5,610 bases of DNA from Acidobacteriota bacterium (GTDB lineage: Bacteria > Acidobacteriota > Terriglobia > Terriglobales > Acidobacteriaceae), in NCBI GenBank assembly GCA_021805955.1, contig JAJZDO010000553.1, positions 1-5,610 on the forward strand, written 5' to 3'. Position 1 is the first letter of the stretch; the number at the start of each line of letters is the position of its first letter. A model generated the notes under the pieces. It saw nothing but the letters and a program-made list of their open reading frames with translations. It had not been told where the DNA came from and ran no database searches. This document shows, in pieces, positions 1 through 5,610 of the stretch. The translations under genes and the position numbers were made by a program.

Positions 1-220
1 CTTTGTCGACAGCGGTATAGGCTGCTGCGTTCACGATGAGATGAGGCCGGACGGCCCGCAGCACCGAGTGGATCGAAGCGTCCGAGGCAAGGTCAAGCTC
101 GGCGCGACTGGTGGCCGTCGTATCGCCCAGCGCGGCCAGGGACCGCAGGAGTTCCCCGCCGACCTGGCCATCGCGGCCAGTCACCAGAATCCGCAGCTTG
201 CCAGCTTGCGCCGCCGTCAT
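1..220 (-). CDS. rmlD: dTDP-4-dehydrorhamnose reductase (RmlD/RfbD), N-terminal part, cut by window edge
   Basis: The last enzyme of dTDP-L-rhamnose synthesis; it reduces dTDP-4-dehydro-L-rhamnose with NAD(P)H in the cytoplasm. Only the first 73 codons are inside the window. They show the Rossmann start of the family: a short lead, then a beta strand ILVTG, the dinucleotide-binding GRDGQVG (residues 15-21), and the RmlD signature [10 protein letters not shown] at residues 64-73. The ATG (220-218) overlaps the rmlA stop as ATGA, and a GAGG (231-228) lies 7 nt upstream, so the start is well supported. Being third in the rmlB-rmlA-rmlD operon, and given the motifs, no other family member is likely. 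The C-terminal catalytic Tyr/Lys region is outside the window, so intactness cannot be judged. Confidence 0.93.
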   Translation of the reverse strand, partial: MTAAQAGKLRILVTGRDGQVGGELLRSLAALGDTTATSRAELDLASDASIHSVLRAVRPHLIVNAAAYTAVDK

Positions 221-1092
221 ACTTCGGCCTCGCGAATGACTTGCAGCAGATATCTTCCGTATCCGCTTTTGCCGAGCTTGGCGGCGAGATGCTCCATCTG
301 CGCGGCGGAGATGTATCCCAGATGATAGGCGATCTCCTCCGGGCAGGCGACCTTCAGCCCCTGCCGCTTTTCGATGGTCTGGATAAAGACGGCGGCCTCA
401 ATCAGGGAATCCTGCGTACCGGTGTCGAGCCATGCGAAGCCGCGTCCCAGCACCTCCGTGTAAAGCTGGCCGCGTTCCAGATACCAGCGGTTTACGTCGG
501 TGATCTCGAGTTCTCCGCGCGCGGAGGGCTTCAGCGATTTCGCGACATCCACAACCTGGCGGTCGTAAAAATAGATCCCGGTCACGGCGAAACGCGATTT
601 AGGATGTGCCGGCTTTTCTTCAATCGAAAGCGCGCGGCGCTGAGCATCGAACTCCACCACTCCGTAGCGCTCCGGATCGTTCACCGGATAGGCAAAGACG
701 GTGGCGCCGTGGTCGCGCTTGGCGGCGTTTTGCAGCATGCGCGGCAGATCATGCCCGTAAAAAATGTTGTCGCCCAGCACGAGCGCGGAGGGCTGGCCAT
801 TGACGAACTGCTCTCCGATCAGAAACGCCTGCGCCAGCCCGCCAGGCTCCGGCTGCACCGCATATTGCAGCGAGAGCCCCCACTGCTCGCCGCTCCCGAG
901 CAACGCAGCGAATCGCGGCGTGTCGGCTGGCGTGGAGATGATGAGTATGTCGCGGATTCCGGCGAGCATCAAGGCGGAGAGCGGGTAGTAGATCATCGGC
1001 TTGTCGTACACCGGCAGCAGTTGCTTGGAAGCCGCTATGGTGAGTGGATACAGCCGGGTCCCGGAGCCGCCGGCGAGCACGATTCCCCTCAC
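217..1092 (-). CDS. rmlA: Glucose-1-phosphate thymidylyltransferase (RmlA/RfbA)
   Basis: First enzyme of the pathway: dTTP plus glucose-1-phosphate gives dTDP-glucose and pyrophosphate, in the cytoplasm. From the GTG start the protein is 291 residues, the usual length for RmlA. It opens with [17 protein letters not shown] (residues 2-18), the nucleotidyltransferase G-x-G-T-R loop, followed by K23. LGDNIFYG places the likely Mg-binding Asp at 108, and WLDTGT places the second at 223, close to D111 and D226 of characterised enzymes. EEKP (158-161) and GELEITDVN (193-201) are also typical. I chose GTG at 1092 because it puts the family N-terminus at residue 2, has GGAG 6 nt upstream, and overlaps the rmlB stop as GTGA. 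An in-frame ATG at 1128 would add 12 residues (303 aa) and overlap rmlB by 40 bases; it has no good ribosome binding site. Confidence 0.95.
   Translation of the reverse strand: MRGIVLAGGSGTRLYPLTIAASKQLLPVYDKPMIYYPLSALMLAGIRDILIISTPADTPRFAALLGSGEQWGLSLQYAVQPEPGGLAQAFLIGEQFVNGQPSALVLGDNIFYGHDLPRMLQNAAKRDHGATVFAYPVNDPERYGVVEFDAQRRALSIEEKPAHPKSRFAVTGIYFYDRQVVDVAKSLKPSARGELEITDVNRWYLERGQLYTEVLGRGFAWLDTGTQDSLIEAAVFIQTIEKRQGLKVACPEEIAYHLGYISAAQMEHLAAKLGKSGYGRYLLQVIREAEV
228..231 (-). promoter_or_regulatory. Ribosome binding site of rmlD
   Basis: GAGG on the minus strand, 7 nt before the rmlD ATG and inside the last codons of rmlA. It supports the ATGA overlap start. Confidence 0.55.
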
Positions 1093-2195
1093 GCCCGGCT
1101 CCGATGCCGATAATTCTCTTCCATCCATTGCTGATAACCGCCGGTCACCACGTCATCAATCCACTCGGGATGGTCGAGATACCACTGCACGGTCTTGCGC
1201 AGCCCGGTCGCAAACGTCTCCCGCGCTTTCCAGCCGATCTCTCGCTCCAGTTTGGTGGCGTCGATAGCATAGCGCCGATCGTGGCCGGGCCGATCTTTGA
1301 CAAACTGCACCAGCCGCTTGTGCGGACAATGCGGCGACCCAGGCCGCAGTTCGTCCAGGATTTCGCAGATCGCTTCCACCACTTCGCGGTTGCTTCGCTC
1401 GTTACGTCCGCCAATGTTGTAGGTTTCCCCGAGCTGGCCGCGTTCCAGAACCATGCGCAGGGCCTCGCAATGATCGGCTACATAGAGCCAATCCCGTACA
1501 TTTAACCCATCCCCGTAGATGGGGAGCGGTTTACCCGCGACTGCGTGCGTGATCATTAAAGGGATCAATTTTTCCGGGAACTGGAGCGGGCCGTAGTTGT
1601 TCGAGCAGTTGGTAATGATCGTCGCCAGGCCGTAAGTGTGGAAGTACGAACGGACGAGATGGTCCGACGCTGCTTTTGTGGCGGAGTATGGGCTGTTAGG
1701 CGCGTATGCGGTCGTCTCGGTAAAGCCGGGATCGTCCGCGCCTAGCGAACCATAGACCTCATCCGTGGAGACGTGAAGGAAGCGGAAGGACTCGCGTTCG
1801 CGGCCCACGAGGGAATTCCAGTAGGCGCGGGCCGCCTCCAGCAAAACGAAGGTTCCACGCACATTCGTCTCGACAAATGCGTCCGGGCCGGCAATCGAGC
1901 GGTCGACGTGGCTTTCCGCAGCGAAGTGCAAAATGGCGCGTGGACGATGTTGCTGCATGAGCCAGTCCATGCGAGTTCGATCGCAGATGTCGGCATGGAC
2001 AAACATGTATTCGGGCCTGCCTGCCAACCGCTCCAGATTGCGTGGATTGCCGGCGTAGGTCAGGTTGTCGACATTGATCAACGGCCCGCAGGGAGTTTCC
2101 GAGGGGCTGGATGCATGGACGCGGAACCACTCGAGAATAAAATTGGAACCGATAAATCCCGCCCCACCCGTAATCAAAATCGGCGGTTGCATCAT
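1089..2195 (-). CDS. rmlB: dTDP-glucose 4,6-dehydratase (RmlB/RfbB)
   Basis: Second pathway enzyme, an NAD-dependent extended short-chain dehydrogenase converting dTDP-glucose to dTDP-4-dehydro-6-deoxyglucose. The protein is 368 residues from ATG 2195, slightly above the usual 350-360. Visible motifs are the NAD loop TGGAGFIG (9-16), VDNLTYAGN (42-50) with D43 for the NAD ribose, AAESHVDRS (92-100), the catalytic STDEVYG with T144-D145-E146, and the YxxxK pair Y170/K174. [11 protein letters not shown] (232-242) and [12 protein letters not shown] (301-312) are family signatures. The open frame extends to 2363, but those 56 extra codons match nothing in the family, so the start is placed at the tandem ATG-ATG (2195/2192) just before PPILITGG. 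The nearest Shine-Dalgarno-like AAAGGA is 13 nt upstream, which is far. A short extra loop at about residues 27-38 accounts for some extra length. It leads the rmlBAD operon. Confidence 0.95.
   Translation of the reverse strand: MMQPPILITGGAGFIGSNFILEWFRVHASSPSETPCGPLINVDNLTYAGNPRNLERLAGRPEYMFVHADICDRTRMDWLMQQHRPRAILHFAAESHVDRSIAGPDAFVETNVRGTFVLLEAARAYWNSLVGRERESFRFLHVSTDEVYGSLGADDPGFTETTAYAPNSPYSATKAASDHLVRSYFHTYGLATIITNCSNNYGPLQFPEKLIPLMITHAVAGKPLPIYGDGLNVRDWLYVADHCEALRMVLERGQLGETYNIGGRNERSNREVVEAICEILDELRPGSPHCPHKRLVQFVKDRPGHDRRYAIDATKLEREIGWKARETFATGLRKTVQWYLDHPEWIDDVVTGGYQQWMEENYRHRSRA
1099..1102 (-). promoter_or_regulatory. Ribosome binding site deciding the rmlA start
   Basis: GGAG on the minus strand, 6 nt before the GTG at 1092 and inside the rmlB 3' end. 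The alternative ATG at 1128 lacks such a site, which favours the GTG start. Confidence 0.55.
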
Positions 2196-2434
2196 GGGGG
2201 TGAAATGGTCCTTTGGCCCTGAAAAAATAAAGTTCTCCAAAATTGAAATCCATCGCGGACTGGGAAAACACACCGTCCGACACACCGGTTCGTCTGTCCG
2301 GAATTCAGTGTACCGGATTGGCGGCGCGACCATCTGCCATATGCTGGCGCTATCGCTCAACACCGGTTTGGATGCTAGATGCCCCTACGTCCGATCACAA
2401 GCTGATGTCCGCGCAGAACGGTTAGACTTTCCCT
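2196..2434. promoter_or_regulatory. Divergent intergenic region between rmlB and rmlC
   Basis: This 239-bp gap lies between the rmlB and rmlC starts and must carry both outward promoters if each gene is transcribed from here. No clear -35/-10 pair stands out on either strand. It holds a 9-base direct repeat ACACCGGTT at 2282-2290 and 2360-2368, with a related ACCGGATT at 2312-2319; two of these contain the palindrome ACCGGT. They could be operator half-sites, but the repeats are short enough to be chance. The assignment as regulatory DNA rests on gene layout, not on recognised motifs. Confidence 0.5.
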
Positions 2435-2980
2435 ATGGAAATCATCCAAACAGAATTGCCGGGAGTGCTGCGCCTGCGTCCGCGCATTTTTTCCGATGAG
2501 CGCGGCTGGTTTGCCGAAACGTGGAATGAGAATACCTTTGCCAAACTTGGCCTGCCCAGTCGTTTCGTTCAGGACAACCAGTCGCGCTCCCACAGGAACG
2601 TGCTGCGCGGGCTGCATTTCCAGCTCCAGCAGCCGCAGGGAAAGTTGGTGCGCGCGGTCGCCGGCAGCATCTTCGACGTGGCCGTGGACATCCGTACTTC
2701 CTCCCCAAATTTTGGCCGTTGGGTCGGTGTGGAATTGAATGCCGAGAAACCGGAGATGTTGTGGATCCCCCCCGGGTTTGCCCACGGTTTCCTGGTGCTG
2801 TCGGAATGTGCGGATGTCGCCTACAAAGCCACCGACTTTTACTGCGCGCCTAGCGAACGCACCATCGTATGGAACGATCCAGCGATCAAGATCGAATGGC
2901 CGCTGTCAGGCCCGCCGGTCGTCTCGGCTAAGGACGCGGAAGGAACGTTGCTCCGCAATACGGAACTGCCCGCAGCATAG
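2435..2980 (+). CDS. rmlC: dTDP-4-dehydrorhamnose 3,5-epimerase (RmlC/RfbC)
   Basis: Third pathway enzyme; a cupin-fold dimer that inverts C3 and C5 of dTDP-4-dehydro-6-deoxyglucose. The 181-residue length is standard. The sequence aligns along its whole length with classic RmlC: FSDERGWFAE (19-28), FVQDNQS (44-50), VLRGLHFQ with the catalytic base H61, GKLVRAVAGSIFDVAVDIR (69-87), WIPPGFAHGF (110-119), YKATDFY with the probable catalytic Tyr at 130, WNDPAI (146-151), and SAKD with D167, the partner of the His (H63/Y133/D170 in the Salmonella enzyme). The start ATG fits the family N-terminus, although the preceding bases show only a weak ribosome binding site. It is transcribed away from rmlBAD, whereas in many genomes the four genes are co-directional. 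No clear terminator follows. Confidence 0.96.
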   Translation: MEIIQTELPGVLRLRPRIFSDERGWFAETWNENTFAKLGLPSRFVQDNQSRSHRNVLRGLHFQLQQPQGKLVRAVAGSIFDVAVDIRTSSPNFGRWVGVELNAEKPEMLWIPPGFAHGFLVLSECADVAYKATDFYCAPSERTIVWNDPAIKIEWPLSGPPVVSAKDAEGTLLRNTELPAA

Positions 2981-3270
2981 GTCCTCCCGAATGCACAAGT
3001 TCCGGTGCTTTGAGCGGGTTGGCCAGGTTACATTCGTTTCATGTCTGGCGGAATTGGCGAATTTTGGGTCGATTTTCCTATCAAATTCGAAATATTGTAG
3101 CGGGTGTTTGCGCACCTCCGAACGATGATGGCTCCTCACTGAAGAATGAGTCCATGCACTATCGTTTCCCTATTTAATTGAAAATATTAGATATTCTCCC
3201 GTGATTTCCCATGGACAAGGCCCTCCCGCGCCGCCGTGCCGATTGCCAAATAGCCTCATATTGCTCAAGG

Positions 3271-3299
3271 TTGTCCAGATTACTAAAGTTTTTTATCGT
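3271..3299 (+). promoter_or_regulatory. Weak sigma70-like promoter candidate upstream of the FG-GAP gene
   Basis: TTGTCC (3271-3276) and TATCGT (3294-3299) each match the -35 and -10 consensus at 4 of 6 bases and are exactly 17 bp apart, within the AT-rich stretch. If used, transcription would start near 3306 and give a leader of about 415 nt that contains the 3366-3429 structure. A match of this quality can occur by chance. Confidence 0.25.
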
Positions 3300-3365
3300 T
3301 TTGTTTCCCAAAATGGGGTAGACTCAGTCAGCATTTCACACAATCAGGGGCTAACCCTAAGCAAT

Positions 3366-3429
3366 TCCCTATTTGGATAGCAGCCGCTGGGGAGTCCGAA
3401 AGTACGATTTCGGACTTAGAGAATAGGGG
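3366..3429 (+). other. Nested inverted repeat, possible structured RNA leader element or operator
   Basis: The inner hairpin is a perfect 9-bp stem, AGTCCGAAA (3393-3401) against TTTCGGACT (3408-3416), with loop GTACGA. It is enclosed by an outer stem, CCCTATT (3367-3373) against AATAGGG (3422-3428), which gains a T-G wobble at each end. A minor CAG/CTG hairpin (3381-3389) sits between, so the RNA could form a three-way junction with linkers GGATAG, GGG and TAGA. Neither strand has a T-run after the stem, so it is not an intrinsic terminator. I do not recognise a known riboswitch. As DNA, the 24-bp inner repeat could bind a dimeric regulator. Confidence 0.45.
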
Positions 3430-3708
3430 CCCGGCAACGAGGCCTGCATACCCAAGATTTTATACTGGCCATCGCGTATGTGACTGATTTGATGAAGTGC
3501 CGGGTACCAAATCTCGCTCCGGGGCCTAAACCATAGAAGTTCGCATTTTGCGGCGCAGGTCTGTCTTTCGTACTCAACTGCCCTGTTACTCTCAAGCCGC
3601 TGCATCTGATGACGGGAATTGCGCGGTTTCCCACACGCGTCCTGGAGTTTGATGGTCAGGGGTAGGCCTTGTCCATCTTCGCACATGCAAAGATTTATAA
3701 ATTTTTTT

Positions 3709-3712
3709 GAGG
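3709..3712 (+). promoter_or_regulatory. Ribosome binding site of the FG-GAP gene
   Basis: GAGG follows a T-run and lies 8 nt before the ATG at 3721. It is the best Shine-Dalgarno in the window and fixes the start in front of the signal peptide. Confidence 0.75.
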
Positions 3713-3720
3713 TCACCGTT

Positions 3721-5610
3721 ATGTCCCGATTTCTTGCCCGTCGCTTCTCCAGTGTCGCCCTTGCGGTCGCCGGTCTCGCTGGCGCTTTGGTCTCGTCCAG
3801 TATTGCCCGCGGCCAGGCCCAGTACCAACTTCCGACGGCCCAGACGACCCTGTCCGTCGGAAATACACCTTTAGGTGTCGCGGCTGCGGATTTCGCGCTC
3901 AATGGATACCAGGGCGTGGTCGCCGTGAACAGCCAGAGCAATCAGATATCGGTGTACGTCGCCAGCGGGGCGGATACCTTCATGCCGCCTGCGACTTACA
4001 ACGTCTGCGGCGGTCCGCCAGTCCTGACCAACGTCGGCCCCTCGTTCGTGCTGGCCAAAGATTTGAACGGGGATGGGTATCCAGACATCGCTGTCGCGTG
4101 TCCTGTCAGCAACGCTATCGACGTGTTCCTCAACAACGGATCCGGTGGGTTTCCGTCCACTCCGTCCCAGGTGATTTCGGTTGCAAACCCGGTCGCCATG
4201 GTTTCCGGCAACTTTAACAACACGGGTAAAGTCGGCCTGGCAGTTGCGGGAGGTAGCGGCAACGTCACGGTCCTCGAAAATACTGGAAGCGGCTATTCTG
4301 CCACCACCATCGCCATTACCGGCACCTTCTCCGGCATCACCACGGCAGACTTCAACAACGATGGCAACCTCGACCTGGCGCTTTCCGACAGCGTTGGGAA
4401 TAAAGTGGATGTCCTGATCGGCGATGGCGCCGGGAATTTCACTGCATCGGGCAGCTACCCGGTAGGCACCACCCCAAGCGGAATCGCCACTGCGGACTTC
4501 AACCACGATGGCAACCAGGATCTGGCGGTCAGCAACGCCGGAAGCAACAACGTCAGCGTCCTTTTTGGCAGCTCGACGGGGACATTCACGGTTCAAAACA
4601 TCGCACCCGCAGCTGGAACGGACCCCATCGGAATCGTCGTAACCGACGCGAACCGAGATGGCATACCCGACATCATTGCCTTTGACGCGGCAGTGGGGAA
4701 AAACACCAACCAAGGCTCCCTGGCCATCCTGCTGGGCCTTCCATCCGGATCGTTCCAGGCTGCGTTGATCGAGACCCTTCCCGATGTACCCGGCTCTGAA
4801 TCTGCTGTCGCGGACTTCAATCGAGACGGCAAGCCGGACATCGCCACTCTGGAACAAGTGAATGGCGACATCGCCCTGTTGCTGAACAACTTCTTGCCCA
4901 CTCCCCAGCAGGGAGGCCGCAGTTTCCAGGCCCCCACTACGCTCACCACCGGCATGGGCAACATGGCGGATAGCGTCACCGTGGGAGACTTCAACCACGA
5001 TGGACTGCAGGACATTGCGGTCTCTTACCTGGAGGACAATTCGGTCCAGGTGCTCATCAATAACGGCAGCGGCTTCAATACAGCCACGACCTACCCGGTG
5101 GGCAAACAGCCCTACGCCGTCACTTCCGCAGACCTGAACGGCGACGGGTATGCCGACCTGGTCACGGTCAACACCACGGATGGCACAGTAAGCGTTATGT
5201 TGAACACGGGCAAGACCGGCAACGGAGCGTTCGGAACCGCACATAATTACCCGGTCGGCAGGCTTCCCTTTGGAGTTGCCATTGGCGACCTGAACGGCGA
5301 TGGAATCCCCGATCTGGCAGTGACGAACATGGGGGGCAACAGTGTGTCCATCCTGTTTGGACAGAAGAGCGGAGTGTTTGCCCCTGGTCCAACGCTTACT
5401 ACAGGCGTCAATCCATTCGGAATCGCCATCGGAGACTTTGAACACAATGGCTATCCCGGCATTGCGGTCACTTGTTATCACACAGGCCAGCTCTACGTTT
5501 TCCCAAACAACAAGAACGGCACGTTTGGAACACCGTTCATTACCGCAACAGATCCTTTCCCCACGTCGGTTGTCGTCGGCGACTTCAATCGCGACGGCAA
5601 ACTCGATATC
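3721..5610 (+). CDS. Secreted FG-GAP/VCBS repeat beta-propeller protein, 3' end beyond window
   Basis: An uninterrupted frame of 630 codons runs off the right edge. Residues 1 to about 33 look like a Sec signal peptide: a basic start (R3, R7, R8), a hydrophobic core (about 12-24), and possible cleavage after SIA (29) or GQA (33). The rest is a chain of about 50-residue repeats of the FG-GAP-like/VCBS type (integrin-alpha-like propeller blades). Most carry D-x-N-x-D-G-x-x-D, a calcium loop, followed by a hydrophobic strand and V-x-V-L-x-N/G-x-G-x-F. Twelve loops begin at residues 57, 114, 164, 210, 259, 309, 365, 423, 471, 523, 572 and 621. Those at 57, 164 and 572 have lost key acidic residues. 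It is therefore probably exported, calcium-stabilised and extracellular or surface-bound. No catalytic domain is visible and the C-terminus is unseen, so its ligand and anchoring are unknown. The ATG is supported by GAGG 8 nt upstream. Confidence 0.9.
   Translation, partial: MSRFLARRFSSVALAVAGLAGALVSSSIARGQAQYQLPTAQTTLSVGNTPLGVAAADFALNGYQGVVAVNSQSNQISVYVASGADTFMPPATYNVCGGPPVLTNVGPSFVLAKDLNGDGYPDIAVACPVSNAIDVFLNNGSGGFPSTPSQVISVANPVAMVSGNFNNTGKVGLAVAGGSGNVTVLENTGSGYSATTIAITGTFSGITTADFNNDGNLDLALSDSVGNKVDVLIGDGAGNFTASGSYPVGTTPSGIATADFNHDGNQDLAVSNAGSNNVSVLFGSSTGTFTVQNIAPAAGTDPIGIVVTDANRDGIPDIIAFDAAVGKNTNQGSLAILLGLPSGSFQAALIETLPDVPGSESAVADFNRDGKPDIATLEQVNGDIALLLNNFLPTPQQGGRSFQAPTTLTTGMGNMADSVTVGDFNHDGLQDIAVSYLEDNSVQVLINNGSGFNTATTYPVGKQPYAVTSADLNGDGYADLVTVNTTDGTVSVMLNTGKTGNGAFGTAHNYPVGRLPFGVAIGDLNGDGIPDLAVTNMGGNSVSILFGQKSGVFAPGPTLTTGVNPFGIAIGDFEHNGYPGIAVTCYHTGQLYVFPNNKNGTFGTPFITATDPFPTSVVVGDFNRDGKLDI
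3889..5610 (+). repeat. Tandem FG-GAP/VCBS protein repeats (at least 12 units)
   Basis: Coding repeats with a period of 46-58 codons, marked by the DFN-x-DG-x-x-D or DLN-G-DG-x-x-D loop. They are diverged at DNA level but share segments such as GACTTCAACCACGATGG (4495-4511 and 4987-5003). Three FG-GAP units per propeller would be too few; integrin-type propellers use seven blades, so twelve or more units suggest more than one propeller. The array continues past the window, as the last loop is cut at the edge. Confidence 0.85.

Larger units (their letters stand above)
2981..3720. other. 740-bp stretch without a credible gene
   Basis: No open frame here has both a plausible start signal and recognisable protein content. 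The DNA is AT-richer than the flanking genes, most clearly at 3061-3360 (about 35-45% GC in most 60-base lines). After rmlC there is no GC-rich hairpin followed by a T-run; a small GGTG/CACC hairpin (3103-3116) lacks a T-tract. From about 3300 on there are several small inverted repeats: CCCA/TGGG (3307-3317), AGGG/CCCT (3346-3358), the strong nested structure at 3366-3429, CGCA/TGCG (3542-3552) and GGGAA/TTCCC (3614-3632). The right part probably is the upstream region and 5' leader of the FG-GAP gene. Confidence 0.6.

Noticed and set aside
241..1113. 290-codon plus-strand frame over rmlA
   Set aside because: Shadow of rmlA, which has full family motifs on the minus strand.
2196..2363. 56-codon N-terminal extension of rmlB
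   Set aside because: Residues resemble nothing in the family and lie in the divergent promoter region; the tandem ATG at 2195/2192 sits directly before the NAD-binding strand.
2992..3126. 45-codon plus-strand frame after rmlC
   Set aside because: No ribosome binding site and no recognisable content; it is the tail of a shadow frame through rmlC.
3393..3420. Rho-independent terminator at the 9-bp hairpin
   Set aside because: No T-run follows the stem on either strand.
3515..3560. Cyclic-di-GMP-I riboswitch suggested by CCGGGGCCTAAACCAT
   Set aside because: Only this fragment resembles the class; the conserved GCAAA-type segments and the GGTAGC-GGGGTTACC-type 3' part are not found around it.
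3669..3701. Promoter TTGTCC with TATAAA just before the FG-GAP start
   Set aside because: The spacer is 21 bp, too long, and transcription would begin at the ribosome binding site itself.
3721..3750. Tat signal from the twin arginine R7-R8
   Set aside because: The residues after RR do not fit the R-R-x-F-L-K pattern; a Sec signal explains the sequence.
3369..3941. 190-codon minus-strand frame across the spacer and FG-GAP start
   Set aside because: Overlaps the well-supported FG-GAP signal peptide region in antisense and has low-plausibility composition.
3871..5481. Long minus-strand frame as a real protein
   Set aside because: It is antisense to a frame with signal peptide, ribosome binding site and clear FG-GAP repeats; its own repeats mirror the sense repeats and match no family I know.

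Overview
This window carries a dTDP-L-rhamnose biosynthesis locus, a long non-coding stretch, and the start of a large secreted beta-propeller protein. Coding DNA is GC-rich, while the spacer after rmlC is visibly AT-richer. A rhamnose cassette next to an exported FG-GAP/VCBS repeat protein suggests a Gram-negative-type environmental bacterium. Acidobacteriota would fit, because such repeat proteins are frequent there, but this is inference: no phylogenetic marker is present.

Layout. On the minus strand, three genes run right to left: rmlB (start about 2195), rmlA (start about 1092) and rmlD (start 220, cut by the left edge). They are packed with 4-base start/stop overlaps, GTGA at the rmlB/rmlA junction and ATGA at the rmlA/rmlD junction, so they form one operon, probably translationally coupled. 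rmlC (2435-2980) runs the opposite way from a 239-bp divergent intergenic region. From 2981 to 3720 I find no credible gene. This stretch holds a strong nested inverted repeat (3366-3429) that could fold as a structured RNA or serve as a regulator site, a weak promoter candidate at 3271-3299, and a clear ribosome binding site at 3709-3712. From 3721 to the right edge an open reading frame encodes a signal peptide followed by at least twelve FG-GAP/VCBS-type repeats of about 50 residues, most with an intact calcium-loop motif.

How the genes work together. RmlA makes dTDP-glucose from glucose-1-phosphate and dTTP, RmlB dehydrates it to the 4-keto-6-deoxy sugar, RmlC epimerises it at C3 and C5, and RmlD reduces it to dTDP-L-rhamnose. 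This is the donor for rhamnose in cell-surface polysaccharides or glycoproteins. All four steps are represented here. The FG-GAP protein is exported and probably acts at or outside the cell surface; a functional link to rhamnose is possible but not shown by the sequence.

Two cautions. The 536-codon open frame on the minus strand over 3871-5481 is an antisense shadow of the FG-GAP gene. The longest frames for rmlA and rmlB both start too far upstream; the starts given here rest on family N-termini, with overlap and Shine-Dalgarno support for rmlA only. I see no mobile element, CRISPR array, tRNA or rRNA. I do not see a convincing undescribed system; the spacer at 3300-3430 is the part least explained.
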